From: Ectobius pallidus
Taxonomy: Eukaryota > Arthropoda > Insecta > Blattodea > Ectobiidae
DNA: 64,000 nt
Direction: 5' to 3'
Assembly: GCA_964059195.1 (NCBI GenBank)
Contig: CAXKWD010000004.1
Span: 121,368,043-121,432,042 of the forward strand
Of this stretch, positions 21,243 through 33,768 are shown piece after piece. A program made the translations under genes and the position numbers. The notes under the pieces are model-generated. The model had not been told where the DNA came from, did no database searches, and saw only the letters and a program-made list of their open reading frames with translations. The stretch's first letter is position 1; each line of letters begins with the position of its first letter.

Positions 21243-24200
21243 TATATCATATGAAATGAAACAAAAATACCATATAATTAATTATAATGGAAGATAGTCA
21301 GCCATTTGTTAAAGTCATATTCTCAAGGCCATCTGAATTGTTGAAAAACAATGAACCGTATGTACCAATACGAAATGCGGTATAGATGCATAATACATGA
21401 GTCACTTTTTGTAAACAGTAATGCATATGAACTAGAATTTATGAAAAGCTTGTGGAAATATGAATGATAATCCCGAGGAAATTTCAATCCAAGCCAGTAA
21501 CATTAAATTGAAGCTGGTGCCAGCAGCAATATTGCAAGCAATCCATGGTAAGCAATGATTCTCTTGTGAAGGAAAATGTGAAATGTTGCTGGCTTATATT
21601 TGTTGTTATATGATGAAGTAGACTACCTTGTTTTGTGAAAAGCCCTGGTAAAATTTCTGATTATCATAAAGAAACATGTTGGCTTAAATTTGTTGTTTTA
21701 TGAGCAATTATACCCTCAGCAAGAAAACACAAGTGATCCTTTTCAAGCCAAGACTGCAAAGGAAATGTGCAACATCCTTATAAACAGTACCCTGGGCACC
21801 AAACAATAGACCACTGGCTTGAACCAACCCAACTCTGGTTATGGATGAAATATCCCTGCCAGGGATAATTATTTCCCACCCACTGGATATTTTAAAGTTA
21901 CATACATATTTTATTCATATTTTTATAGTAGGCACATATACAAATTAAAAAATTGAATTTTTCTGTCATAGGGATCTTTCTCTCTTTATTTCCTCTAGAT
22001 TTAGCAGTTGGTTTTTATAGTGCTCTTGATTAAAATGTCAAATTGAGTATGTGCATAAGACTGATTGTGAGTTGATGACTGTCAGTTGCTCTATTCATTC
22101 CTCTTAAAACTTGCACTCCTATTCGATGCAGATCATTTGGTCTAAAGAACATTCGTTAACTACCTTACAAAACTGTTTAAAAAGTATTGAGGGTCCCGTT
22201 TATACACTGAGCTTAATCATTGACTTGAATAGAAAGAAACTGGTCATTGCCATGTTTTTACTTAATTAAAGACAGACTTCCCCTAATTTCTTATCTTTTT
22301 ACAGGAAAATAGTCATATATTAAATAAAGTATGTGTTTCGTTTACCTTTTACTTAAGTCAGTTTTAGGGAGACATGGAATACTTACTGAAAATTTTAATT
22401 TTAATAGCGAACTTATTAAGCACCCCCTCTCCCCTGGTAAAGTCACAAATCGTACAATGGACCAAGATTGAAATTTTTCTGAGGTATGGGATACAGCTTA
22501 CATAGGTATCGTTTTCCTCCTGATCTACTTTAAACTCTTGGTGTGTTTAGTGTTATCAAAACATAATGCTGGATCTAGTATATAGGCTTTAGTTGATCTT
22601 ATTTTAAAAGCAACCAGGCTTGAACTGGCCATATGTGATACCAGGAATTCTCCCGCTGCACCTTCCATGCAGAGGTGCCCTGGCATTCCCCTCAAGATAA
22701 GAAAACAAATAATAATAATAAAAAAACTTTCAGTAATTGAGGTGTATTTTTTACCATTCTTTTACTACACTGTTTAATGTAATACATTGTTTACATGAGT
22801 ATTTCTTAAAAAGGACTGTAGCTAAATAGTGCAACTTTTACATGCAACATGTTTCCATTTTGTATAAATTCAATGAGGGCACTCGTTACAATGAAAGGGC
22901 GAGGGGGGGGAACTAAGGCAAAACAGATGTGAATGGCAGGTATAAGAAGATTTAGCTGAAAGTGTCACCAAAGTACAAACACAACATTGTTTCTACATTT
23001 TCTGGGCGTAAATTTGTTCGCCTCTCTGACAATAAGTTCGCATTATTAAAAAGTCCCTCTCACTGCCTACATATTTTGTAGTTGGAAGCCTTCAAGCGGC
23101 TTGAAAAATCAGTTAATTCCTCCATTCAGGTAATTCTTGCTTCACTTCAACTGTCTTTGCCTGATGCTGCAATGGTAGGTATCCTTTCAGAAATGCATCT
23201 TCAGAGAAGCACTTCCAGAAGTGGAATCTGACTCACGTGTGGCATGAGATTACAAATAAGCAATAAAAACTTGACGTCGTCTGCCGCATTTCGCTCAAAT
23301 TTCACGTTTTAAAGTAGGTTTTGTAAAATAAAAACATTTTGCGACATTTCATAGCTTCAGTTTGCAAAAATAAAGTCTATCTGGCACAGATGTGTTTTTG
23401 GTAACGTTAAATGTGTCAGTTGAACATTTAGCGGTTATCCTTAATAGGACTACCAGAAATCCTCCCTCAGTTAACTTTTGTAGAAATACTGTGTATAACT
23501 TTTGTATGACAGCTAGGACTTGTATGGGTCAACGTTCTTTTGTTCCTCCTACCATGATGGCCTACTTGTAATAATATAATTATTCTAGTTATCAAAGGTA
23601 CACTCAATAGACCTACATGGTCATGATAGTTTTGTGGTCATCTGCCTCTGCGCTCCCAGAGATACCATCTGCATCTTAAATGAATGGGTGCCTACAGAAC
23701 TGAATGGAATGCATGTTACATCACGAGATATGTCACACACAACTTTGCCTTCCTGCTCTGCCTCTTCCTTGTTCCCCCGCGTGCGGTATTGCTAGATCTG
23801 TGCCACTTTCAAACCAGTCCTGTAGTATTCACAGCATCATAAAGCATTGTTGAGATGTGCCCTATGATAAACATTATTAATGTAACGAGTGCCCTACTTT
23901 TTAAGTGGCTGACAAATGTACTACATTAGTCACAAAATGTTCAATGAAGTCTTTAAAAATGCGTATGTGTAAGGATTTTATTTTTATTCCGTTTCAAGAT
24001 GGTGGCCATTGTAATGTTTCCATTTCAGGTAATATTCAGCCTCTTTTAACTAGAGCCAAACGGTTCATGCTACAAGAGTTTGAAGACTGCTTCTCTTCTA
24101 GCAGCATTCCGTAAATTTGTTTGTTATGCAGTCATGATCAAACGTGTTTTTTTTATTTTTCCAATTTGGCATGTAGGGCCTATGTTCCTTGAAGTCATTG

Positions 24201-24251
24201 TAAGGATTTATATATTGTTATTCCCTTTTACCTGATAAAGAGCATATCTCA
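21243..24251 (-). other. Zinc-finger gene intron, nothing recognised
   Basis: About 3 kb of non-coding sequence. I saw no reverse transcriptase, transposase or finger motifs and no clear inverted repeat. A frame at 23905-24114 is not convincing. Confidence 0.45.
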
Positions 24252-24313
24252 CATATATAAATATATATATTTTCACGAACACCCACACACACATAATATA
24301 TATATATATATAA
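24252..24313. repeat. (TA)n / (AC)n microsatellite
   Basis: An AT run, a CACACA run and a second AT run. Confidence 0.9.
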
Positions 24314-24726
24314 CTTATATTGGACGCCAGGTCCAATGTTTACAGAACAACTAGTTGTAATTTATGTTACATTATGTTTGGTATGTATTTGAGGGAGTGG
24401 TACTTTTGAGTAGGTATAGTTTTTTGTACCCGAAAAAAAAACACTGCGTTTGGGACAGAGATCGATACATCGTTTGGGACTGCTAAGTTGGTACCACTTT
24501 CCGACAGCCCTCATATGAAGTCCTAGATGCTTTTACCATCTTGGTATCAATCGTACCGACCATGACTTATGGTTTTTAGATTACAGTACTCATTAACTAT
24601 ACTTTTTTTCTTTTCTTTTTTAAAGTTGATTAAATATTTTTACATTTATTAACATTACTTACTTACATTACATTATTATCATTATTACATATTTAATACA
24701 AGTAAAAATAAATAAAACCAAACATG

Positions 24727-24757
24727 CCCCTATATGAGCAACGCTCGTGTTTAGGGG
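24727..24757 (-). other. 3'-UTR stem-loop of the LINE
   Basis: On the minus strand: CCCCTA, loop-side GAGC-GTT-GCTC inner stem, TAGGGG closing. A related stem-loop lies at 44927-44954 after another LINE, so it may be the element's RNA-recognition hairpin. Confidence 0.5.
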
Positions 24758-25970
24758 ATATAGTAGATTAATATAAATATAATTACATATCACTGCACAG
24801 TATACTATACACGAATATGAGTACATGTAAATAAAAATAATTGTTTAGCATTAACCAGTGGTTAAAAATAGCATTTACAACAAAAAAATGGAATAAACTG
24901 GACTGAAACATTGAAAGACCAAACAAAATTAAAGTGTGTTATTAATATTATCTAATAACTTCTTTTATTTTCCTCTTAAAATGTTTAAGATTGTAATTTA
25001 CATATTCAGGGTACTCAGCAATAAAATTGTTATACAATTTCAAACCACAGTTTTGACCATGTAATTGCACCTTGGTCGTCTTACATTTTGATTCAGCAAA
25101 ACGAAAGATGGCATTTCTTCTTGTATTTTGACAATGACTGTAGGAAATAAATTTGGATCTGTTTTTATGATAATATATTAATAATTTTAACTTATAAAGC
25201 TGTTCGACTTTCGTAATATTGAATTCAACATATAATAGTTTTCATGGGTAATCAATAGGTTTATTTAAAAAAAAAATTATTATTCTCTTTTGAAGTAAAA
25301 TTAATTTTGTACAAATGGTCTTAGAAACGCTACCCCAGTCAATAATTCCGTATTGGATTAATGGTTCAACTAGTGCTAGATATATTGACCATAATGTAGA
25401 AATTGGAAGTAAATTTCGAAGGATAACAAATTTGTGAATAGTCTTGCGTATTTTATTTGTGATAAATGCAATATGCTTATCCCATTTGAGATGTCTATCA
25501 ATAATAATTCCTAAGTATTGAACTTCAGAAGATTCTTTTAAACAAGGGCAATTACACATTAGCTTAGAATTACAAAAGGTTTCATGCAATTTTAAATTTA
25601 AAGCTGGGTTGGGTTTGGTGTTTACTATTCAATATAAAGAAAAGCATATAAAAGTTGTTTTTGAGATATTCAAAGATAATAAGTTTGAATCTAACCATTT
25701 TTAAATTAACTTTAAGGCTTGATTGGCGTTTTCATATATTTCATTCCAATCTTTACCACTAATTATTGCTACCGTGTCATCAGCATATGCATACAAAACT
25801 GCAATTGAAATTTGAAAAATCAAGTGTCATTATTTTGTTATTAATGTATAGTAGAAACAGAATTGGACCAAAAACAGTATCTTGTAATATTCCTATATTA
25901 CTATATATTCCTGTATATACTATATTCGTTATTTCCACAAGACCACGCACCAGACATGTGGGCAGGTGAA
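24727..25970 (-). pseudogene. LINE reverse transcriptase, 3' part
   Basis: Read on the minus strand: GILQDTVFGPILFLLYIN (RT block before the active site), then YAYADDTVAI (the catalytic YADD box, near 25790), then VQYLGIIIDRHLKWDKHI, ALVEPLIQYGIIDWG and a C-terminal KNRSKF...NTRRNAIFRFA stretch ending at a TAG near 24954. This is the layout of Jockey/CR1-type LINEs. The frame is broken in several places, and upstream endonuclease is missing. A stem-loop follows in the 3' untranslated part. It lies within a zinc-finger gene intron in the same orientation as that gene. Confidence 0.85.
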
Positions 25971-26052
25971 CCTTGTGAAAATCACCACCAATGGTCCAGC
26001 GTGTATCCACAAACGTTTCAATAACAATTTTATAGCACGCATACAAATACAC

Positions 26053-28602
26053 ACACTGTGGTAAATATCATTCTATCAGTGCAACATGAAACAAAACTTA
26101 AATTTAATTCAATTCAAAAGAATTTTCCTCAGCTACATGTAATAATGAGAAACAAAAACAAAACCGACTAATAGAAAAATATAGCCTAATGTATATAGGC
26201 CTAGAACGTCTCTATTACAGTATTAAAAAACAAGCTATACTATTGTGCTGACTCACTGAGATCATCACATATATTTGGGTACAGTTTACTGGGACATTTT
26301 GTTATAAGGTATAGCATGTAACATAATATTTTGGTTGGTACGAGTGGTACCACTGATTAATTACCGGTTATCTGTTTGAAACTGCTCTGTCTCCCCTCCA
26401 CGAAAGGGAAGGGGGCTAAAACTAGTCAACTTGGTGACATGTTCAGTATCACCATATGCATTCTTCTTCTACTATTTCTGCTGTATGGATGTCTATCCAC
26501 GGGGAAAGGATTCTGAGTGACTGATGAGGTATGTAAAAACGTGTGTATTATGTTTAAGCCTGTTGTTCAACCGTAAGTATGTGAACTTAGTGGATATTAT
26601 ATACGTATATGCATATAGATTCCTGTTACCATATTTGCTGTTGATCACAATGCTTTTGCCCTTATGGCTTGTGATCTTTTAACATTATACACACGGGGTT
26701 ACATACCCAGAGTGTATGTGTGAGAACATGTATCTTTCTATTTTTCTCTTCTAAAATGGAATCAAGGCACACGTATTAAGTTATATTAAAGGCACGATAA
26801 TTTGAATAATTTGAGATGGCACAAAATTAAACAAAGTAAATTACTAATTTAATTCTACTGATTTTGAAAGAATTATTCAATCAAAAAAGTGTATCAAACT
26901 TTTTGTTATAATTAAAGTTGTTATTAATTAGTCGAACTTATGGTATTAATTATCTGATTATAATCCTTCCATTGGGCTTGAACCTTCAGCACCATTCCAC
27001 GTGCCTTTCAAGGCGATTACGCTATATGCTTAAATGCCTCGCGTGAGTTTATTTACCAGCGGCTACGAGCGAGAGTGCATAGGAAACCCCCTATACACGA
27101 TCATACGTTGCTGGGTTGTAAACTTATGCGACGTGTTTGGTATCCTACGTAATGTTGAATTACCTTTGGATTTCTACTGTGAAGTACAAAATAGTGGAAT
27201 CTTGGAATCAACATTATACTATAAAGCATAAGTTGTAGGGATAGAAATTTTAGATTATATTTACAGAATGGCAAAAATCATTCTAATATACTGTAGGGTT
27301 GCAGTTGGCAGCCCTTACTTAAAGCTAAACTCAGTAACATGTTTAACCATACCAAGATTATTCTTCCTCCTGGCAATCCCAAGTCTGCGCAAAACGAGAG
27401 GGAATGGGTAAGTTTTTTAACTCAGCGCATTTTCGTGCGCATGCATCGAGAGCGTTCCTAAACACAGCGCTGGAATCCATCGGCTCGTTCTCCTTTCCAG
27501 CACATGATTCATCACACTTCAAACACTTCCATCGGTCTTTGGTACTGATGGAAATGCGATTGACCATTGTCGTCTGCCATGATACTATGGTCGTCTGCTT
27601 TTCGGTAACTCGTAACACTTATAACCTATATAGTATGTCGACACAATGAAAGAAACTGCAATGAATCTTCGGATTCAGATAGTGATAGTAACATTGATAT
27701 TTTATTATATGACTGGTTAATAAAAAAATCCCTTTTATAAATTCACGACTTCTTTCAATTTAAAGAATTTGACATATCAACAACTTTCGAAATTTTACTG
27801 AATCAATGTCATTTAATTTAATTCAATAAGTTTATTTTTAATGTTTTTTGACGTATTTTATGCTTAATGATAAAATATGCCAAGATTTGGAATTTTCAGT
27901 ATAATGTTTACATACGGTAATCCATTGGATCGTTCTTATTTACATCACTCAACGTACTCTTCGCATATCCATCGGCTTTAAAAAAGCGCATTTTCTCTGA
28001 TGACTTTAAGAACACTCTCATTATATTACTGAAAGATGCCCAAACGGTACGTGAAAAGTTGAAGGCCAGAGTTGGGGTGGGGGAAATTCAGACTTCTTCC
28101 TTAGCTTTTATTACAACATTAGGCGTCTCTCAAAGGCGACCATATTTTTAAATTCATCAGTAGCTTCACTGGAATTGATGGATACTGAGGCCACTGAGGG
28201 TACACTACATCCTATTCTACAACACTAAATACCAGAACTGTGCGAAACACAGTATACAATTATGGTACATTATGAAATGTAAGGTACCAAACAATATGAG
28301 GATCAATCTCATAAGAAATGCTCAAAGTTCCTCCATTAGCAGGGAGACATGCTTAAACCTGCCATCACACTGAATCCTAGATAAGAAATTAGTATTGCAG
28401 CATAAGGATACAAACAATAATAGTTCACGGAGGCCAAAGAATTTTCCCTCTGCCCTACTCTATCTATTTATGTGCACAATGTGCAACAAGTTCTCACAAG
28501 GAAATAAAAGTGTTTCTGGCCCACGATCATTTTCATTGTCAAGTGAAATAATTCCTTAAAATTTGACAAACCTTTTTGTTATGCTGGTACCCTATACATA
28601 TA
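26053..28602 (-). other. Zinc-finger gene intron, mostly unrecognised
   Basis: No clear gene. On the minus strand near 26965-27030 an A-box-like and a GGTTCAAGCCC B-box-like motif occur about 40 bp apart, possibly a degraded tRNA-derived SINE. A minus-strand frame at 27358-27618 (CLKCDESC...) is open but matches no family I know. Confidence 0.35.
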
Positions 28603-28802
28603 TACGAGGGGTGATCAAAAAGTTCCAGGACTTTTGAAATTGCGCGGCAATGGAGCGTTGTAGAGCAGTGCGGTTGGCAGCATTGTTTAGTGTGACTCTT
28701 CCTGAGCACAGCTGTTTTTTTCAGATTGTTGATAACATTCTTTATCGCAAAGTTACAGCTGTATTCGTAAAACAAGTTTTTTGTGTTCGGCGATTTTGTG
28801 AA

Positions 28803-30306
28803 ATGAATCAAAAGGAAGAGCAACGCGTTTGCGTAAAGTTTTGTGAGAAGTTGAGTAAAACTTTTACTGAAACATTTCAAATGTTGCAAGTGGTTTTTGG
28901 TGATGAGTGTCTGAGTTGATCAAGGTGTCACGAGTGGTACAAGAGGTTTAAAGAAGGCCGGACATCGTGTGAAGATGATCCTCGTTCAGGGTGCCCATCA
29001 ACTTTGACTGATGACAGTCATGTTGCAAGATTGAACATTCTCGTGCGTTCTGATCGTCGACTAACCATTCGTGAAATGGCTGAAGAATTGAACATTTCAT
29101 TTGGTTCGTGTCAACAGATGTTAACAGAAAAATTGCAGAAGAGAAGGGTGGCTGCAAAGTTTGTTCCGAGACTGTTGACAGAGGAGCAAAAACAACACAG
29201 AGTTCAGGTTCTTGAAATGGCAAATGGCAATGAAAACTTCTTAAAACAAGTCATTCTTCTTCTTCTTCTTCTTCTTCTTCTTCTTCTTCTTCTTCTTCTT
29301 CTTCTTCTCTAATCCTGTGCCCCCTTGTTGGGGCATAGGGCCTCCAAGCGGAGGTTTCTGTACCTATGTGAATTTTGTTACGCTTATTTTCCTAGAGAGG
29401 GCAGAGGGACAGGTGGTAAGCCCATCGCCCCTGAACCCCTCTCCGGAAACTAAGGTATTACTTGGACGTGAAAGGGCCGAGAAATTTTATCCAGAGGCTC
29501 TAATTTAGGCTTGGAGTTCTTTTACGTGCCATAAATCTATGACACGGGCCCCCCAGCTTAAAGTCCCACCCGGAGGACTCCGTGCCCAGGATTTTTACGT
29601 CCTGAAAAACCCATCGACAGCGGCCGGGTTTGATCCCACGACCTTCGGATCTAGAGGCGGGCACGCTACCTCCAGACCACCGCAGCCGACAAAACAAGTC
29701 ATTACTGGAGATGAAACCTGGGTTTATGGCTACGACGTCGAAACGAAGGTCCAGTCATCACAATGGAAGACAAAATCCTCTCCAACACCCAAAAAAGCTC
29801 GTCAGGTCAAATCAAACGTGAAGGTGATGGTCACTGTTTTTTTTTTCGACTGGAAGGGTGTTGTTTACTATAAATTTCTTCCACGAGGTGAGACCATTAA
29901 CCGCTTCCGTTACATCCAAACCCTGAGAAATTTGCACGAGGCAGTAAGGAGAAAGAGACCAGAGCTGTGGCGGAGCGGTGAGTGGGTTCTGCATCATGAC
30001 AATGCGCCTGTTTATTCTGCACTGCTCATTCGTGACTACTGCACCAAAAACGGAATGACGGTCATCCCCCAGCCTCCATATTCACCAGACCTTGCCCCTG
30101 CGGACTTTTTCTTGTTTCCAAAACTCAAGAGACCCATGAAAGGAAAGAGATTTGAGTCAGTAGATGAAATTCAAGAAAAATCGCTGGAGCAGCTAAACAG
30201 CATTTCACAAGATGAGTTCTCAGGGTCCTTCACGCAGTGGAAACATCGGTGGGAAAAATGTATAGCTTCCCAAGGGGAGTACTTTGAAGGGGACGATGTC
30301 CAATAG
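28803..30306 (+). pseudogene. mariner transposase (one stop, SINE interruption)
   Basis: The ATG at 28803 opens a frame of MNQKEEQRVCVKF type. The N-terminal helix-turn-helix half ends with NISFGSCQQMLTEKL and FVPRLLTEEQK. TGA at 28917-28919 replaces one residue (perhaps CGA). At 29255 the frame is cut by a SINE; after it the DD34D catalytic half continues: first Asp in GDETWVYGYD, second in HHDNAP, third in YSPDLAPADFFLFPKLK. Skipping the SINE plus one target duplication gives about 351 codons, the family norm, with only that one stop. Function in the family: cut-and-paste at TA sites. All three catalytic Asp survive, so decay is recent. Confidence 0.92.
29256..29690 (-). mobile_element. tRNA-derived SINE inserted in mariner
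   Basis: Flanked by a perfect 13-bp duplication AAAACAAGTCATT (29243-29255 and 29691-29703). On the minus strand it starts with a tRNA-like head (TGGTCTGGAGGTAGCG A-box region, GGGATCAAACCC B-box region near 29620-29640) and ends in a (GAA)n tail at 29310-29256. Length 435 bp. Confidence 0.9.
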
Positions 30307-30471
30307 CCTGTACAAATTTTTAATAAACTCATAAAAAATCAGTCCTCGAACTTTTTGATCACCCCTCGTATGGTAGAAAGTAAAATCAGATAAGAAATAT
30401 AAAAAAATCTGAGGAACTAAGGCTGCTCAGACAATTGCACAATGGAAATGATGGAAGAAAAAGTTGCTCAC

Positions 30472-30579
30472 CTGTAATTGCAATTCCTCTGCTTCATGTT
30501 TCATGTTGATTTCCAACATTATGTATGGGGAAATGTTTGCATAATTTTCTTCAATGTCTTGAGGTTCTTGCTTCACCAT
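30472..30579 (-). CDS. C2H2 zinc-finger gene, internal exon (acidic)
   Basis: Minus strand: acceptor TTTTATTGCAG, then exactly 36 codons starting MVKQEPQDIEENY and ending EAEELQLQ, then donor GTGAGC. Both ends are phase 0, so it joins the terminal finger exon in frame. The VKQEP and MKHE runs resemble sumoylation-type psi-K-x-E sites found in such N-terminal regions. The exon resembles the one at 41363-41461, hinting at exon duplication. I infer membership of the same gene from strand, phase and style; transcript evidence would decide. Confidence 0.7.
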
Positions 30580-30599
30580 CTGCAATAAAACATTATGTT

Positions 30600-31279
30600 C
30601 CAATTTTTAAGCAGTACCAACACTTAAGAACCATTGTTTCATCACCAGCAGCAATCACAAGTTATTGAAATTTTCTTATTGCAACTAAAGATGTGAAGTT
30701 CTAAAAAAGTGATCAAAGAATTATAAAATAAATTTGTACTGGCTATTTCGATTTTGACCAATAATAAGTAAGAATATATCTGAAATCAGCCAGTCACAGT
30801 GATCTAGTTTAATAATTATGCACTGCCCCTGTTATTGTTGAACAGTTATCACACATTCCTCCTTATTTAGCAGGAGCAAGGAACAAATTGGCCATGATAA
30901 GTGGTAAACATAATGATGGTGAATTGGCAAAAGGTCGTAACTCTCCAATTTAAAAAATTGAGGTTATGAAGGCAATGCACTCTGTATTCTTTGAAATATG
31001 TTAAGACAAAAGGTAGTAATCCACATTAGGTTCTAAATAATTAATAGTGTTGCAGTAACCAACATAAAACTAAATTACGCAAAAGATCATAGGCCAAAAC
31101 TCCTGTGTGCTTTGTTATGATGAAGGCTCTTGGCCTTCAGTAGCAAGATTAAGAGGTTTTTTCAGACCACGTTGGAAAGAAAACAGCAAGATAATGGACA
31201 ACCAGGGAAGCAGCACTCAATGACATATGTACTGAGTAAGGATAAAACAGCAAATGGTTTCGTGATTAGGAAGAATACA
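30600..31279. other. Intron sequence before LINE fragment
   Basis: No coding signal up to about 31130; the following frame leads into LINE endonuclease sequence. Confidence 0.4.
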
Positions 31280-31941
31280 AATATAAACATGAATATAAAG
31301 AGTAAAATAATTACACTGTATTTTGTTATACTGTTTATAAATATTCAGAGTGTTATAAACAAAATTGATCATTTAATTATGCATTTACATTCTCAAAATA
31401 TTAAGGTCGAGTGTCTGTGCGAGCATTGGCTACATCCACTAGAAATTTTGGAAAATTGTTTTTTAGAAAGTGATTTTACTCGTGTTACTAATAAACATGG
31501 AGTACAATGATTTATGTAAGAAGTGACATGGAATACAAAAAAAATGGAACTAAACAACTATTGTAGAGAAATTTGCTTTGAAGCGTGTGGGATTATTCTG
31601 GAACATGAAACGTTAATAGTTCTACCATCGTGCTCCTAGTGGTAATAAAAAATATTTTTTTGATAAATTGGATGAGATGCTCAATGTGTCTTTAATTTAA
31701 AAAATATGATTTAATGGTTTTCAGGGTTTTAATACTGATTTATGTAAAGATACAGTACAAAGAAAAAATAAAACCACAATTTTAGATTGCTTGGCTGCTA
31801 TCATATGGTTTTTGAGGCAACAAGAGGTACAGCAGGATTAGATAACCTATATAGGCCTACGACTCTAACTGAAAATGTTCGTAAAGTTAAAGTCATGGAT
31901 TGGGGAATATCGGATGACAAGAATTTATGAAATAATCAAAC

Positions 31942-32008
31942 AAAAAAAACTATAAAATAAAGATACTGAATATAATATATTCAGTATCTTTATTTTATAG
32001 TTTTTTTT
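31942..32008. repeat. Perfect 32-bp-arm hairpin
   Basis: Arms 31942-31973 and 31977-32008 pair perfectly (A8C TATAAAATAAAGATACTG...) around a 3-base loop. Confidence 0.95.
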
Positions 32009-32009
32009 T

Positions 32010-32083
32010 GTCCCCTGTATGGCAAACTAGCGAAAGTGCAATACATATGCATTACACTTTCGCTAGTTTGCCATACAGGGGAC
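32010..32083. repeat. 74-bp near-perfect palindrome
   Basis: Arms GTCCCCTGTATGGCAAACTA... (32010-32038) and its inverse (32055-32083) are perfect over 29 bp; the centre pairs too except for two positions. It abuts the hairpin just upstream. Confidence 0.95.
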
Positions 32084-32260
32084 GATATCTATACCTTAAA
32101 AGAAACTATATTAATGACTTTAATTCCAATATTTTTAAGAAAATTTTAATAAATACTGATTGGAATGAATTAAGTCCTGAAAACTAGCATCTACAGTTTA
32201 ATGAAATCATTTATAGTAAGTTTCTTGAGCTTTTTGACTGTCTTCATTAAACTATGTAAA

Positions 32261-33029
32261 TAGCCTATTAAAAAAACAAAAGTTTAGAACACAATATATG
32301 GTATACAAAGAATTTGGCTGTAATGTAAATAAGATTGACGGAAATGTATAAAAAAATTTAAAAAAGAGGGGATAAACTCCCATGTATAACATGAGTATGA
32401 TGAATTGAATAAAAACTATAAGAAGGAAGAATGCAAAATTCTATGGAAATAGTAAATTTAAGGGGAATTCAGGTAATAAATGTAGGGCAACATGGTTCTT
32501 AATAAAATCACCAGATACACACATAAGAAATTAAAGTTTAGTTACAATTGATGAATTTAATAATACGTTTATATGTATACCAAATAAAATACAAAGTGAA
32601 TTAAACAATACATATACCTCAGCTGATGATTTATTACCGAATTTTTATAAGATCAAACTGTGACTTTAAATGGAAGGAAGTAACACATAGTGATATTTTC
32701 AATGGGTAAAGCAAATTATATATATTTGTCACGAATTTGTACCTTTAATAGCCTACACTTCTCTGTCGTCGGTCGGCAACTTATTTGAAAGTTGAAACAA
32801 CAATGAATTAGTTGCAGATTTCAAAGCATTGAACATAGCTCAAGTTTCATTTCCTGCAATGGTGAGGTGGCACATTTTCGAGTTACAAAGACAAGCGACA
32901 AAGTAACCTATATACTGTACATTGTTAATTTCAGTGTGTTATATATATTTATTTGTATTATGGGGACTGGAGAAAATTGCATAACGACGAGCTTTATGAC
33001 CTGTACTCTTCACCAGATATAGTAAGGGT
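32261..33029. other. Degraded LINE-like, A+T-rich sequence
   Basis: Short scattered pieces look LINE-like, but no frame is readable. Confidence 0.3.
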
Positions 33030-33405
33030 AATTAAATCGTGAAGGATGAAATGGGCCGGACGTGTTGCATGCGTGGGGGAAGAAAGTCATATGTCAAAAG
33101 TATTGACTGGGAGACCCAAAGGGAAAAGACCACATAGAAGACCTAGACGTAGGTGGGAGGACAATATTAGAATAGATTTAAGGGAAGTAGGATTTGCGAG
33201 GGATGATTGGATGGAGTTAGCACAGAATAAGGTTGAATGGCAGGCTCAGGTAAGCGTGGCAATGAACCTTCGAGTTCCATGAAATAGATAATATTCCTTT
33301 AGCTTGCTGAGGAATTGTCTATTGCCATTGAGTGAGTGAGTGAGTGAGTCAGTGAGTAAGTGAGGAAGTGAGTGAGTGAGTAAGTAAGTAAGTAAGTAAG
33401 TAAGT
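33030..33405 (+). pseudogene. LINE C-terminal end with simple-repeat tail
   Basis: MKWAGRVACVGEESHM, then LTGRPKGKRPHRRPRRRW and NIRIDLREVGF are the typical last residues of a common insect LINE ORF2, ending NLRVP and TGA near 33282. A (GAGT)n/(TAAG)n tail follows at 33327-33405. A second copy of the same 3' end lies inverted at 38217-38430. 5'-truncated. Confidence 0.85.
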
Positions 33406-33768
33406 CTTTTCATAAAATCCACAAATTCACGTGATTATTATCCCTTGCATTAATTGGAAAATCTATTAAAAAATTGTGATTTTCTGAAAAAGTCCTCTTT
33501 AGCTCCTAGTTTTTCAGCAAAATTCCTGTTTAGTTCCTAGTTTTTCAGTAAAAGTCCTCCTTAGCCTTTTTAGGCTATTCAGTCCGATTTAGCCCTTTTT
33601 ATGTTATATAAGAGGCATGAAATGGAAAAATATGTTAAAATGTTCTAATTAGGAAGCTGGGGAAAAAAAGGTTCAAACCTTCAAATCTGGGCCCTTCAAT
33701 TCTATGTATACCGAACACTATAAACCACTTTCCGTTAATCGGAGAATTTCAACACCTACTTGTTTATA

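Larger units (their letters stand above)
28605..30368 (+). mobile_element. mariner element, nearly complete, with a SINE inside
   Basis: The ends CGAGGGGTGATCAAAAAGTT are inverted at both sides with one mismatch in about 27 bp. TA duplications lie at 28603-28604 and 30369-30370. Without the SINE and its duplication it is about 1.3 kb, the normal mariner size. It encodes one transposase with a single premature stop. Confidence 0.92.
31280..32260 (+). pseudogene. LINE endonuclease fragment
   Basis: INIQSVINKIDHLIMHL and VECLCEHWLHPLEI match the start of the AP endonuclease domain of Jockey/CR1-type LINEs. Later pieces (for example VMDWGISDD, then NYINDFNSNIFKK) correspond to the end of the endonuclease and the linker. 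The copy is riddled with stops and carries two hairpins at 31942-32083. The RT part is absent. Confidence 0.7.

Noticed and set aside
27358..27618. Minus-strand frame with CLKCDESC
   Set aside because: Not a complete zinc-finger pattern, no conserved spacing or splice sites.
29250..29312. Leucine-rich coding tail
   Set aside because: It is the (CTT)n reading of a SINE's (GAA)n tail.
29620..29690. tRNA gene on the minus strand
   Set aside because: A- and B-box motifs belong to a SINE with a 13-bp duplication; no cloverleaf or acceptor stem closes. The same applies to 33786-33870 and 48376-48400.
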